The notes beneath the pieces were generated by a model that saw only the letters and a list, made by a program, of their open reading frames with translations, searched no databases and was not told the DNA's origin. From assembly GCA_001792895.1 (NCBI GenBank), contig MARA01000021.1, positions 1 through 64,000 on the forward strand: 64,000 nt of DNA, written 5' to 3'. Source of the stretch: Lentinus brumalis. Its lineage: Eukaryota > Basidiomycota > Agaricomycetes > Polyporales > Polyporaceae. The position numbers were made by a program, and so were the translations under genes. Of this stretch, positions 9,425 through 19,961 are shown piece after piece (position 1 is the stretch's first letter; each line of letters starts with the position of its first letter).

Positions 9425-12400
9425 TCAAGGCTTCACATTGCCGACCGATTGCGTCGCAGCCTCCTTCATTCCAGATGTGGCCGGAATCCTACCAGTGTTG
9501 TCGTGGCCGGGAATAGGTTCGCTGCTCGGGACACCTTGAAGGCCGAGAAGCCCCTCATGAGTGACCGGGGGAGAGCGGACATTCGTCGTCATATCATCAA
9601 CAGGCTCATTGCTGGGGACGGGAGCAGCCGCACCGATGCTTGTGGGGTCGCCGGTCCCCTCGCTTACGGATGGCTCGGCGCCGCGCGACGAGGCGGGCAA
9701 TTCGGCGGGCAATGCGGCGGGCAATGCGGCGGGCACAGCACGCGTTTCAATATCCGCACTGGGAGGAAAGGCGGACGAGTGATAGACGGGCGAAGAAGGC
9801 ACTCCGCCCACGCTACCCGAGAACGCTGCTCCTGACTGCATTGTTGTCAGGTCCGTGTATCCAAGGAACGGAGTGAGGGGCGTAACATATGGTGGTGGCG
9901 AGCGCACCTCCAACATCGTTGTGCTGCCCTTCTCCAGCAGTATTGTGTTGAGCAAATGCTGCAGCCGCTGCACCTCTTCCTTCTGTGTCCGCAGCTCGTC
10001 CAATGCACCGTTCAGCCGCACGGCGAGCATACCTTGGCCTTCAATGGCTGTACGTGCCACCGTCCGGAGTTCAGAAATCTCGCGCTGGACATCCTGCCGG
10101 CTAGCTGCAAAAGAGTCCTCAAGGGTCCTAATCGATTTCGAGATGGAGTCGTTCTGCATGTGGAGGGTTTGGAAGTTTGAGTTGACGCGCCGGTATATCT
10201 CGTCTGACCCTGTGCATGCCGGACGACCTGGAGACTGTGCGAGCCCGTGACGGGCAGATCCATGTTGATGTCAGGAGCGGAGCTGGCACGGGGTGTAGAC
10301 ACTCCGCCACTGCTTGCTGCCTGCGAAGCCGCATCTGCGACACTGTCAGAAATCCCTGGCTCGGTCTGGACTGTGGGATTACATGCACCGAGTCAGCAAC
10401 ATACTCTGTTAGATCCCGCGAGAACAACGTACGACTCCACTTACGGATAGCCTTGGCGCGGCCATACATGCGCAGCCGCTTGTGGGGACGTTGGATGTGC
10501 CGCCGGGCACCCTCTGCCGCATTGCCCGGTCCCGGCCAGGACCTCCCCACCATGGCTGTCGCCAGCATCCTCCTCCTGGGAGTCGGGTCGTGGCCGCTTG
10601 GAAGGCAGGGACTGGCCTGGCTCTGAAAAGGGACTGTATGTGAGCGACAGTCAGTGTTGGACTCCAGCCATGGCCAACTCACCATTGTCGTTGTCGTTGT
10701 CGCGCACAGGACCATCCTGGTCTGCCTCGTCGTCGTCGTCGTCAGAGCCGCCAGTCATTGTCGCAGCAGTGCGCTTCTTCAAGCGCCTCAGCGGCTGCGA
10801 CCTTTCACTATCACTGCTGTCGGCGCTCGCTACTGGTGCTGAAGGAGCAGCAGGCCTACGAGCTGCACGCCTGCCAGTTCCCTTGATGGTTGCCGGAGGC
10901 GAGGGGGCCCGGGGAGCCTCAGAGGCAGAGCCGTCCTCAAACTCAGAGGTAGGAGCCAGAAACCGGGCTCTTGCCGAGTTGGGGGTTCGTGGCTTCTGCA
11001 TACGCCATTCTGAGTTCTTGGCCCAGCGCGAGGGCTTAAGGGTCTGGAGCTTATTGAGGAACCATGGGGGGGTGTAAAGCCGCGGTCGTTGGCAAACCGC
11101 GGGCGGATGGACTTTGCTGGGTGAGGAGCATTGAGACGGCCTCGGAACTGAAAGTCGTACAGAATGTACAGACGCTGTTCCTTGGTCCATGTGTCTCCCG
11201 CCACGTCCCGTGGGACCAGCGAACAAGCGGCCTGGTTGTTCGTGCAATGGTTGCACATTGCGCCATGCAGGAAGTTCACGCGGCAGGTTGCGCGGCTGTC
11301 ATGGCATAAGAGGCACGGAATGACCTGGAGTCGTGGTTAGCAACATGATCAAGAATGAGCTAGGAGCTCAACGAACCATGACTACCCAGTGGTCCAACAA
11401 ATCTTGCTCGTTGAAGTTGAAGTTGTCAGGGAAAGGCTCGGGGAGCACAAGGCGCGGGTATCCTGCCTTGCCGCGTCGTACATCCCCGCCCGTTTGGCCT
11501 GACTGCCCCCCCTCCTTCAGTGTTGGCTGCCTTCCCCTTTGGTCGTATGGTAATGGTGCCAGAACCGGATGCTTGTGGGTTGGCGGGGCAGCAGCCGAGG
11601 TCTTCTTCGGTGCCTTGCCTCTGGACGAACGGCGGCGACGTGTTGCACCAACCGTGCCCGGCGATTTAGCGGCTGCTGGCGTGCTCTTGACAGCGGGCGG
11701 TGCGACCTTGTCTGCTGCCCGAGTACGTGCCCGGGTGCGTACGCCCTTCTTAGACGGGGATCGGCAGGGGGTGCTGTCTCGGACATGTCAACATCGGACG
11801 GTTCAGCCTCGGGCCGCTCTACATCAGCAGTGTCGCGCTCGGCCGCAGGACCCTGCGACGGATGCGCATCTGGCGATTGGGTGATGGACGCGTGGGGTGC
11901 GGTCGGATTAGTGTTGGGGTCGGCCTCAGAGGTGCCAGCGTTCAAAGCTTGAGAAGCGGCTGCTTGCTGTGGCGGAAGACGTGCGGATGTGCTACTCCAT
12001 CCGGTGCTGCAGTAGTGGCATGAGAGGGCGCTGGGGTCACAGGATGGGTCGGTGACGCTACGGGACAGGCTGGCAGAATGAGCGACTCAGACAATGCAAT
12101 AAGATCATGTAACGCACCAGCAGTGTCCCACCAGCCACCTACAACCGGCTGAAACTGATAGTTCCTGTCGCGCGTGAAATTGCGAACCGTCTCCGGGCAC
12201 CGTGCGGGATCCAACGACTCAATGTCGAGGGGCCGCTTTTCAAGGAACGCCGTGTTGTATTCCTGGAGAAACGCGAGGGCAAATAGAGGAAGAGCAAGCT
12301 CTTGGAGGGCAGCTGTTTGAGAAGGGCCGCAAGCTCGCGGAGCTCTTGACGAAGACCACGATCCCAGCCAGGGCGGGCAGGGCTGGGAGCGGGAGGCCGG

Positions 12401-12483
12401 GCAGTCCAGGCAGTCTGAGCCCGGGCAGATTGAGCATAGACTTGTTCGACAATGGTGGGCGACTGAGCAGCAGGAAGATTCAT
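9425..12483 (-). CDS. Large nuclear-type hypothetical protein with Cys motif and C-terminal coiled coil (frame interrupted)
   Basis: Reading leftwards from an ATG at 12483, coding character continues to a stop at 9425 through several exons. Recognisable stretches, in order, are an N-terminal Ala/Pro-rich helix, a segment RNYQFQPVVGGWWDTAGALH (about 12.1 kb), an acidic Pro-rich linker and a basic AT-hook-like tract (about 11.6-11.75 kb). Then comes a cysteine cluster C-x2-C-x6-C-x8-C-x2-C-x6-C (about 11.2-11.31 kb), a basic/acidic low-complexity region with a DDDDDEAD run, KRLRMYGRAKAIRKW, and a coiled coil (ISKSIRTLEDSFAASRQ) followed by a Pro/Ser-rich tail with a short Pro-Ala-Leu repeat. 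At least three places need a frame change that no good intron explains, so the model has errors or is decaying. I do not know the family. The Cys cluster suggests a DNA- or protein-binding accessory factor of the element (inference). Confidence 0.45.
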
Positions 12484-12747
12484 GGCGGACATACAGGAGC
12501 AGTGTTGCGTGTAGTGGTAGCAGTAGGTAAGACCCGGGCACCGTGGATGACCCGCGGGCACAACGCGACGCGTCAACAAATCACGTGATCGCAAGAAGAA
12601 CGAACCAACTTGGGGCTGGCATGCCCCGGCTGCCCGGGACCGCAAACCGTGCCACACTTGTCCTGGACTGAATCGGTAAGTCGTTTGTATCCTATACGTG
12701 TATGATAACTCACTGGTGGGCGCAAAAGCAACCGGCTCACAGAGACC

Positions 12748-14417
12748 ATGCCCGTATGTATGTGATCTGATCAGACATCAACAGCCGTTAATGATTTGTC
12801 TCTAGAAACGGAGCAAACGGACGGGCAGAAAACTAATTCAGGTGCATACGACAGCGGTGAGGAGGATGGCACCCTCGTTGGGTCGCCAATGCAGATTCCG
12901 CCGGGCTTGGGGACTGATCGTAAGTTCAATCACTGCGTATCTGATCTGAGTGCAGGGATAACTGGGGAGGCAACACCCCTGGACCTGCCGCAGAAACCAA
13001 CCCAGTTAGCCCCGATGTTGATGCATCCGAGTCACTGGTACATAACATATCTGCGCCCGCAAGGGGCTCAATGAGCCCGCGTGCAGAATACCTTGGCGGC
13101 GCATCAAGGCGGGCGACGGGCCCAATAGGACGGACTCTCCGCCAGTCCCCCGAGGCTACCGAAGACCTCTATGGTCCACCAACCAGCCCCATCGGCAGCC
13201 TGCCCTTACTGCCAGGCAACCTCGCGGATGGCAGCCCGGGCAGGCCAGACGAGCCGGGCAACATGCCCTCCGACCCTCTCCTCTCTCCCGCGGGGAACGT
13301 CCCGGCACGCATTCCAACCGGCGGGCACGCGGAATATTTGGGCGGTGTCCCGGGCAGTTCATTTGGACCACCTACCAGCCCGATAAGCTACTCGCGCCCC
13401 CAGCTGTATGACAATTCTGGCGATACGTACGAGCCGCTCGGTAGCCCCATCGGCAGCCTCCTTCCACTGCCCGGCACCGCGCGGACGGCAATCCGGGCAG
13501 GCTAGACGAGCCGGGCAGCATGCCCTCCGACCCTCTCCTCTCTCCCGCGGGGAACGTCCCGGCACGCATTCCAACGGCGGGCACGCGGAATATTTGGGCG
13601 GCGTCCCGGGCAGTTTATTCGGACCACCGACGAGCCCGATAAGCTACTCGCGCCCCCAGCTGTACGACGATTCCGGCGATACGTACGAGCCGCTCGGTAG
13701 CCCCATCGACAGCCCCTTCCACTGCCCGGCAACCGCGCGGACGGCAATCCGGGCAGGTCGGACGAGCCGGGCAGCACGGCCTTACACGCGCTTCAGCCTC
13801 CGGATGTGGACATGCGTCCTACAGTGGGATGGTTTGTGAACGGACGAACCTCCCTGGGGACGAAGTTCTCCCTGGTGCCTATGGATGCCTCTGCCGACGT
13901 GTCGGCTCCCACACCGCAGGCCACCAGTACATCACCCGTCGCTCGGACTGATAATCGGACCTTTTACCCCGATATCCGCTCGCCATCCCCACAACACTCG
14001 ATTGGAGATCGGATGAGGTTAGGTGCACCTGACTCCACAACCATTATGCCCGTGGCGGACCAGTCCACCGTATCATCATCCCACACTGGACATGTTGGGG
14101 GCTCACCCCGCGGTAGCGGCCCAGGCCCTGCGGGCCGCCAGTCTCCGATTGCAGGTGGCAGTACAAGCAGACCTGTCGATAGAACAACCCCTGGCACATA
14201 CAGTAAATCTCTACTCCGCATGGCTGAAGAATCCACATACTGCAGTGGCGAACGCCTCACGTACTTGCGGGGCGAAAGTCGCGCGTGGAAAGAAGTGGTT
14301 GTGGCAGTACAAAGAGCGGATCTGACGACCATGATGAAGAACGCGGGGGAGTGGAGCTGCTATAACGAGATTCTGTGTAGCATCGGAGAAGAGTGGTATC
14401 CTGACAAGACTCAGTAG
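12748..14417 (+). CDS. Pro/Ser/Gly-rich protein with 86-residue tandem repeats (frame broken three times)
   Basis: A likely start at 12748 is followed by an intron to about 12806 and an acidic exon (DSGEEDGTLVGSP). Another short intron follows near 12920, then one long exon to the stop at 14417. The centre consists of two copies of an about 86-residue unit with AEYLGGVPGS, FGPPTSPISYSRPQLYD and DTYEPLGSPI. The C-terminal 110 residues (from about 14.2 kb) look globular, with KSLLRMAEESTYC, AWKEVVVAVQRADLTTMMK and CSIGEEWYPDKTQ. Comparing repeat copies shows single missing bases near 13476, 13574 and 13712; the unit would otherwise be 258 bp, a multiple of three, and the frame would stay open. 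The family is unknown. It is divergent from the large protein gene to its left across about 265 bp. Confidence 0.5.
13248..13775 (+). repeat. Tandem repeat, period 256-257 bp (probably 258), two copies plus a partial third
   Basis: The word GACGAGCCGGGCA recurs at about 13248, 13505 and 13761. Copies are nearly identical over the whole unit. Differences are mostly single-base losses, which makes the copies internal references for one another. Confidence 0.8.
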
Positions 14418-14462
14418 TATAATGCATCGCTGCATAGGGGAAAACCTCCGATTCCACTGCCT

Positions 14463-14572
14463 CGCCCGACTTGCCCGGGCATCCGATCTGCCTGCCCGGG
14501 AACCCGTTCTGCCCGAAAGATGCCCTGCCCGGGATGTCGTCTGCCCGGCAAAATGGCCTGCCCGGAGATGTG
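14463..14572. repeat. TGCCCGG motif array between two convergent genes
   Basis: About eight copies of TGCCCG/GCCCGGG in 110 bp, spaced 8-20 bp apart, lie between the ends of two convergent genes. Because both neighbours end here, a promoter role is unlikely for this copy, which favours a structural or transposase-binding role. Confidence 0.5.
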
Positions 14573-14618
14573 CTCATAGACCGTCATCGTATGTGAGTGC
14601 ATAGGGGCGCTCGGCCAA

Positions 14619-15751
14619 TTAAATCAACATCGTTACATGTATTCCCTCGGGCAAACTATCCTGCAGATCGCTCAGATATGCCTCGAGCCTCTCTTGCTGC
14701 TCCTCATATGGTGTCCGAGTGCCTGCCTCGCACAACTCTTCTTCCATCTCAAGGAGAGCCGGAGGAGGCCACTCTGGCTCATCATCGACCATGTCCCTGA
14801 GATCGAACCGCCTGCACCACTCCCAATCGGGGGAGTTGCCGTACCAGTAGTCCTCCCAAGACCATGGCGGCGCTGCACAACACTCCTCCGGGTCGTCCTC
14901 AATGTCTGTGTTGGACCAGGATGCTAACCATTGCAATCGATCAGCATTTAATCACATAGGGAAAAATACATCAGACATACCGAAGGCTGGCACACTCTCT
15001 TCGAGATCGCGCAAGTATGCATCGAGGCCCTCTTGCTCCTCATCAGACGGTGGCTGCCCACCTACATCACGCCGCATCTCTTCTTCCAGCTCAAGCAGCG
15101 CCGGTGGAGGCCACTCTGGTTCATCCACCACTACATCGCCCAGACCCAGCCGCCACCGCCACTCCCACTCAGGGGCAGTCCCGTACCAATAGTCCTCCCA
15201 CGACCACCGCACAGGAGGACTGGGACACTCGTCCGGGTCGTCTTCGGGGTCCGGGTCGGACCAGGATTCCCCGTACTCGGATGGCACGGAGACCTCAGTT
15301 GGCTCCATGTCCGTCAATGGATCCAAGCTCGGACTGGCACTGATGTTGAAGCTCCGGAACTGGCGCATCAGATGCAGCTCGATGTCGCGTTCTGCCCCTG
15401 ATGGGAAAAATTGTCATAGGCTATTTGGCCAGCCATGCAAGAGACGCACCGAAGAGATGATCATGCACACTCTCCAACAGAGCTGTGGTAGTGCTATCTT
15501 GTAGATCTCGACCAACATCAGCACAAAGTGTGTTACGAATGCGGGGAAGCAAGAGTATACCGGTGACCACCAGGGAATAATCGGATATACGAGTCTGAAG
15601 CAGATGCAGCTGTGCAAAATGACTGAATTAATGCCCGTTTCCGAAACGTACGGAGGAAGCTCACCTGGACAACCAGAGCACTCAGATATTGAGACGGGGT
15701 CACGGGAGATGGCATGGTGTCGAGGAAGCGATGGTTTGGAACGAGAACCAT
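14619..15751 (-). CDS. 317-aa hypothetical protein with two Trp/Glu/Pro-rich repeats
   Basis: Exons 15751-15665, 15594-15450, 15397-14981 and 14923-14619 join in phase to give 317 residues. The N-terminal 80 residues are helical with a hydrophobic stretch (SLVVTGILLLPRIRNTL), possibly membrane-associated or a buried helix. The rest consists of two about 100-residue repeats, one in exon 3 and one in exon 4. Each has an acidic DDPxEC start, then WSWEDYWYG, a P-x-WEW, DEPEWPPPALLE-x-EEE and a closing L-x-AYL-x-DL-x-S-x-P. The repeat boundary coincides with an intron, so exon duplication is likely. I do not recognise the family. The gene lies at the right side of the putative element and ends next to a TGCCCGG array. 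No catalytic motif is visible. Confidence 0.65.
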
Positions 15752-16109
15752 GAAGAGTATGCCTTATCAGGGCATCATCACATGAGGGGCATCGCTTGCC
15801 GGACTTGAACGCCGGCATGGCGGCGACCCTCTCCCGTATGCTCATTGAGGAGGGAACATCCCCTCAACCCTTTGCGAACTGTTAATTGTGCAGGTCCTTG
15901 ATGACGGCTTTGCAATCTGCGCCTTATGCAGACACAACGATCACCACGATAGGGCCGGGTGGGTGGTGCCCTGAGGATGGGAGCACTTCATGGGGCCTCC
16001 AACATTGCCGTAGCGCATCCAACTGGGCGCCAGAGATGGCAGAAGGATTCTCGATGGAGGCTGCTAGCCCGCGATTTCGGCCCGAGCGGGCCCGCGAAAC
16101 CAGCCCACA
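15752..16109. other. Intergenic, no gene supported
   Basis: The open frames in this stretch overlap the upstream region of the 317-residue protein gene and show no family resemblance. I see nothing else in it. Confidence 0.3.
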
Positions 16110-16205
16110 GTGGGAACTGCCCCGAACAACTGCCCGGAACAACTGCCCGGAACAACTTCCCGGAACAACTGCCCGGGATGACTGCCCGGAATGACTGCTG
16201 CCCAC
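16110..16205. repeat. Short tandem array of an about 14-bp GCCCGGAACAACT unit
   Basis: Six to seven degenerate copies of a unit close to CTGCCCGGAACAA lie head to tail. It contains the same TGCCCGG core as the clusters to the left and is the rightmost cluster seen. It may lie near the right end of the element (inference). Confidence 0.6.
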
Positions 16206-16472
16206 AATAAAGGTGCTCTATGAAGAGATGGATGACAAGGACTGGTCTTCCATTGTGCTTAAGCACTGACCCTGGGGGTGCTTGCATTATGCTAATAAGC
16301 GGGAGGAACATTGGAACCAGTAACAGAATGTGGGGCGTCAGATGCGGATAACTGCAAGGGCAGGTGTTGGACGAGATATCATCCGGCAAGATCATAGGAA
16401 ATGATCTTTCAGCTGTAGATGTGGATGGAGGTGTGTACAGAGAACCCAGCCGGACTGGACCGCTGATCTGAG

Positions 16473-17145
16473 CCGGACTGCACCCCTGAGCTGTACAGCT
16501 GCGACCGTACTGCCAGCGACCGGCAGTACCGAGCTGCTGCACGAGCTCAGGACTGCCGTATGTGACTCCGAGTCCCACAGAGCAGTGCTGGAGACGGCGC
16601 AGAAGTACATGGATGCTGTCGGGAGCTGCTGCAGAGCGGCGCGGTGCTGGGCAGCGGCGCACCGGGGTGGGCCGGCCGGACCCCGGAAGCGGCCAGGGAT
16701 GTGGGCCAGCCGGACTGCACCCCTGAGCTGTACAGCTGCGACCGTACTGCCAGCGACCGGCAGTACCGAGCTGCTGCACGAGCTCAGGACCGCCGTATGT
16801 GACTCCGAGTCCCACAGAGCAGTGCTGGAGACGGCGCAGAAGTACATGGATGCTGTCGGGAGCTGCTGCAGAGCGGCGCGGTGCTGGGCAGCGGCGCACC
16901 GGGGTGGGCCGGCCGGACCCCGGAAGCGGCCAGGGATGTGGGCCAGCCGGACTGCACCCCTGAGCTGTACAGCTGCGACCGTACTGCCAGCGACCGGCAG
17001 TACCGAGCTGCTGCACGAGCTCAGGACCGCCGTATGTGACTCCGAGTCCCACAGAGCAGTGCTGGAGACGCTGCAGAAGTATATGGATGCTGTCGGGGCG
17101 GTGCTGTCGGGAGCGGTTCTGTCGGGAGCTGCTACAGAGCGGTGC
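16473..17145. repeat. 237-bp GC-rich tandem repeat, about 2.7 copies
   Basis: Units start at 16473, 16710 and 16947 with exact 237-bp spacing. The first two junctions are almost perfect; the third unit diverges after about 17070 into a shorter GTGCTGTCGGGAGC internal repeat. Because 237 is divisible by three, long frames stay open on both strands (256 residues on +, 354 and 251 on -), but their composition (Cys/Arg/Ala/Gly rich, no hydrophobic pattern) does not look like protein. I treat it as a satellite-like repeat. Confidence 0.85.
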
Positions 17146-17529
17146 ATAAAAGATACTGCAGGGTGGCAGGCGACAAGCTATATGGCATTACAGAGAGCTA
17201 CAATGAATCCATACGTTCACCAAAACCCGTATGCCTTCCAGCCAGCTGCAGTGAACATCCTTCAGGCAGAGCTGTATGTCACCCATAAGAAGGGCTCCAA
17301 ACAGCAATCTTGTCCTTGCATAAGTACAGCCGTTGCATATGAAGCATGTATTTGAGCTAGTATGCTGTCCCTCAAGGGTCCGGCTGGGCCACAGTGCTGG
17401 CATAGTCCCTTGGTCCGGCCGGTCCACACTTCTGCACAGCTGCCCAAAACCCGGCTGGGCCACCTGAGCAATCAGCTGCAGCAGTCCAGCCGGGTCCCAC
17501 TGGCCCACTATCGTGGGGTTTTGTACGTC

Positions 17530-18622
17530 CTACTGAGGCATGTTTGTGGGAAGGTCTACTGCATGGGCTCCGGTCCTGAGGGCGCTCCTACTGTCCAGCT
17601 TGGTCCAGGTGATATAGATGAGGAGAATGTCGGCAAGGATGAGCGGTGCTCGAGAAATGGCGATGACTGTGTGGTGCCTCTGATGAGCGTGCCATTGCAA
17701 GTACTTATGTCAGCAGTCAACGTGCCCCTGGTGCGAACTTGTCAGTACACGGTCATACCAGATGAGATTGAGAAAGCCGAACTTTATATCGATTGCTTCA
17801 GTTGTATTCTCTGACCCGAGGCATCCAAATGGCGGGAAGTTCTCTCCAGTTAGCTGATAGCCATATATGACCTGTGTTTCCACCAGTTTAGGGACGTCTA
17901 TGAACACAGTGAACATCAATCTACTCACAAGGTTAGCACCTACTGGTGCAAGAGACAAAGCGAGAACGAGAAATCCGAGGGGCTTGCTCCTGCTCAACAC
18001 GTACGCACGGAGGGCGGAGAAGACTCGTTGCGACGCATCAGGTACATTGTTCTAGGAATTGGAGGCATAGTGACTTACTGGCTCCGGGAACGTATTGCGC
18101 TATCGAGATCGCCTCAAGTGCGATCTGGAACATGGAACAACTGCGTATGTCACTCGTCATTGCGCACTACTCCAAGCTCGGCGGGATTATAAACCGACCT
18201 CTGCATGTGGAGACTTTCAGATTCCGCCATGGCATGGACAGAGACTGCTTACCTCGTCTGACGGGAAAGTCGCGAACTGGACCAATACCATAACATAGAC
18301 CGCCATGGATATCCACTTGTACGCGAAGAACAAGAGCGACGCTCCGGTCCAGCGAGTGATCCAGAAACATGTCACTTCTCGATCGAACGTCACGAAGGCA
18401 TCGTAAATGAAGAGAACTACATCAAGAGAAAGTGTGAGGTGAGTTGGGACAAGATTGTGACGTCGTGGACACACCAGAGGCCGCTAGTTGACAGTACCAT
18501 CCAGTATAGCTGCTCGGCGGGATGAGTTTATTCGCGAAGACGTAAGTGAATGTACTAATAGATGCGACGTACAGGGCACTGAACAGGGCCACGGTTGCGG
18601 CGGCGTCGGCGTCCGAGGACAT
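17530..18622 (-). CDS. DUF6533-type multi-pass membrane protein
   Basis: ATG at 18622, stop at 17530-17532, with short introns. The N-terminal exons splice to TGWYCQLAASVLFIYDAFV and then TFDREVTCFWITRWTGASLL, the diagnostic first helices of the basidiomycete DUF6533 family. Later exons give IFSALRAYVLSRSKPLGF, LALSLAPVGANL, TGENFPPFGCLG and a last helix RAPLILADILLIYITW. About seven membrane helices are expected. The function of this family is unknown; it is expanded in agaricomycetes and often sits in variable regions. The predicted C-terminus is short after the last helix. One exon around 18.10-18.25 kb is tentative, so a small error there is possible. Confidence 0.65.
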
Positions 18623-19961
18623 GCTGGAGTCGGGTGTCGCCTCTCGTTTGGAGGACAAGCTTCAGGGACGACCGCGGTGCATACATTGCACGACCAGACC
18701 TTTATGCTCGAAGTGGGCGGTGACCACATGCAGCGCTTCTACCACCTCTGACGCGATCACGTCAAGTGGGACAGAAGATCTGTGCAACATCAGTATCCCA
18801 GGGACGACTACACGAAAACAAAACTCACATACGGAGGCCCATGAGATTCTCCGCTGTCAGACTCGCGACCTCCATATACCCACTGCCAGCATGACAAACT
18901 TGCTGTATGTGCAAGCCATTACGCTCGTTGGGGATTCGAGTTCTGGAGGAGTATCTCGGGTGTAGCCTTCGTGACCCAGGCTGCCTCTGGTTGTGGGCGC
19001 ACCGCTGGACAGCGCGATGAACCACAAGCTGTCCCCGTGGATCGGACTAGCTGTGGCGTTCACGTCAACGATATTGCCGCGGCAACGAAGGCGCGTTTCT
19101 AGCGTGTGCCTCGTCCACGGGCGCTTTCGGCAGACAGAACTGGTGGGAGTCTACATGGCACGGACCTGGAGTCGGACGTCAACACTGTGAGGTTGATAGC
19201 CATGTACGAGCATTGGCAAACGCTCATAGACGTCGTTGTTCGTATGCTCCAGGAATTGCTAGGCGGAAGCGGCAGCGGAGCCGGCATGAGCGCACCTTTG
19301 CACTTCGTCAATCGGGTGGAGGATCAAGGAGAGAAACGCTGGAGAGCGGTGCCAACGGTACGATTATGTGCAAAGACAGCGGAGAAGTCCGTGATGTGTG
19401 TTAGCTGGTGCGACTGAAAAGTGGAGATCACGGCCGAAGAATTACACATACCTGTTAGTGGACTGCCTAGGAGGCGATCCGGACTTTTTGCAGATGCATC
19501 CTGTGTAGAGCGGTCCCGAGGCTGATGAGTACCTGTGGAGATGTGGAGTTCATAGATGGCAGTGTGGACGGGGACATCGCAAATGAACTAGTATAGCGGT
19601 CCGTGGACGATGCTGCCGAAAGGCTTCCGATGATTTGCGGAGAAAGAAGACCCCAGCGGCAAGTTGAGGACAGCCACTATGCGCAGGAAAGCGATGGTGA
19701 GCCTACTGCGAGAACGTGATGTAAGACCCACCGTCCTGTGTCGTAAGATGACACTATGATGGTCACCGTGCGAGAGGGAGGGGTCATGACAAGAGAGTAG
19801 AAGCAGAATCATATCATGGATATATATCGATACTTAACCAGAACTGCCGCACGAACGTCAGCAACAAACATATAAAGAAGCCCGGACAAACGAACTCAAC
19901 GCTTACGACCACAGCATGACGATACGACACATCCTGATCCTCCAGACACCTCAATTCGAGC
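18623..19961. other. Intergenic region without a supported gene
   Basis: Only short fragments are seen. A leftward frame near 18857-19063 and another near 19588-19812 have some membrane-like or coding character but no family motif. They might be remnants of another membrane-protein gene. The region also holds the 3' flank of the lactonase gene. Confidence 0.3.

Noticed and set aside
16392..17355. Long frames on both strands (256 codons +, 251-354 codons -) over the 237-bp repeat
   Set aside because: They stay open only because the repeat length is divisible by three. Composition is Cys/Arg/Ala/Gly-rich with no domain pattern, and the opposite strands are equally open.
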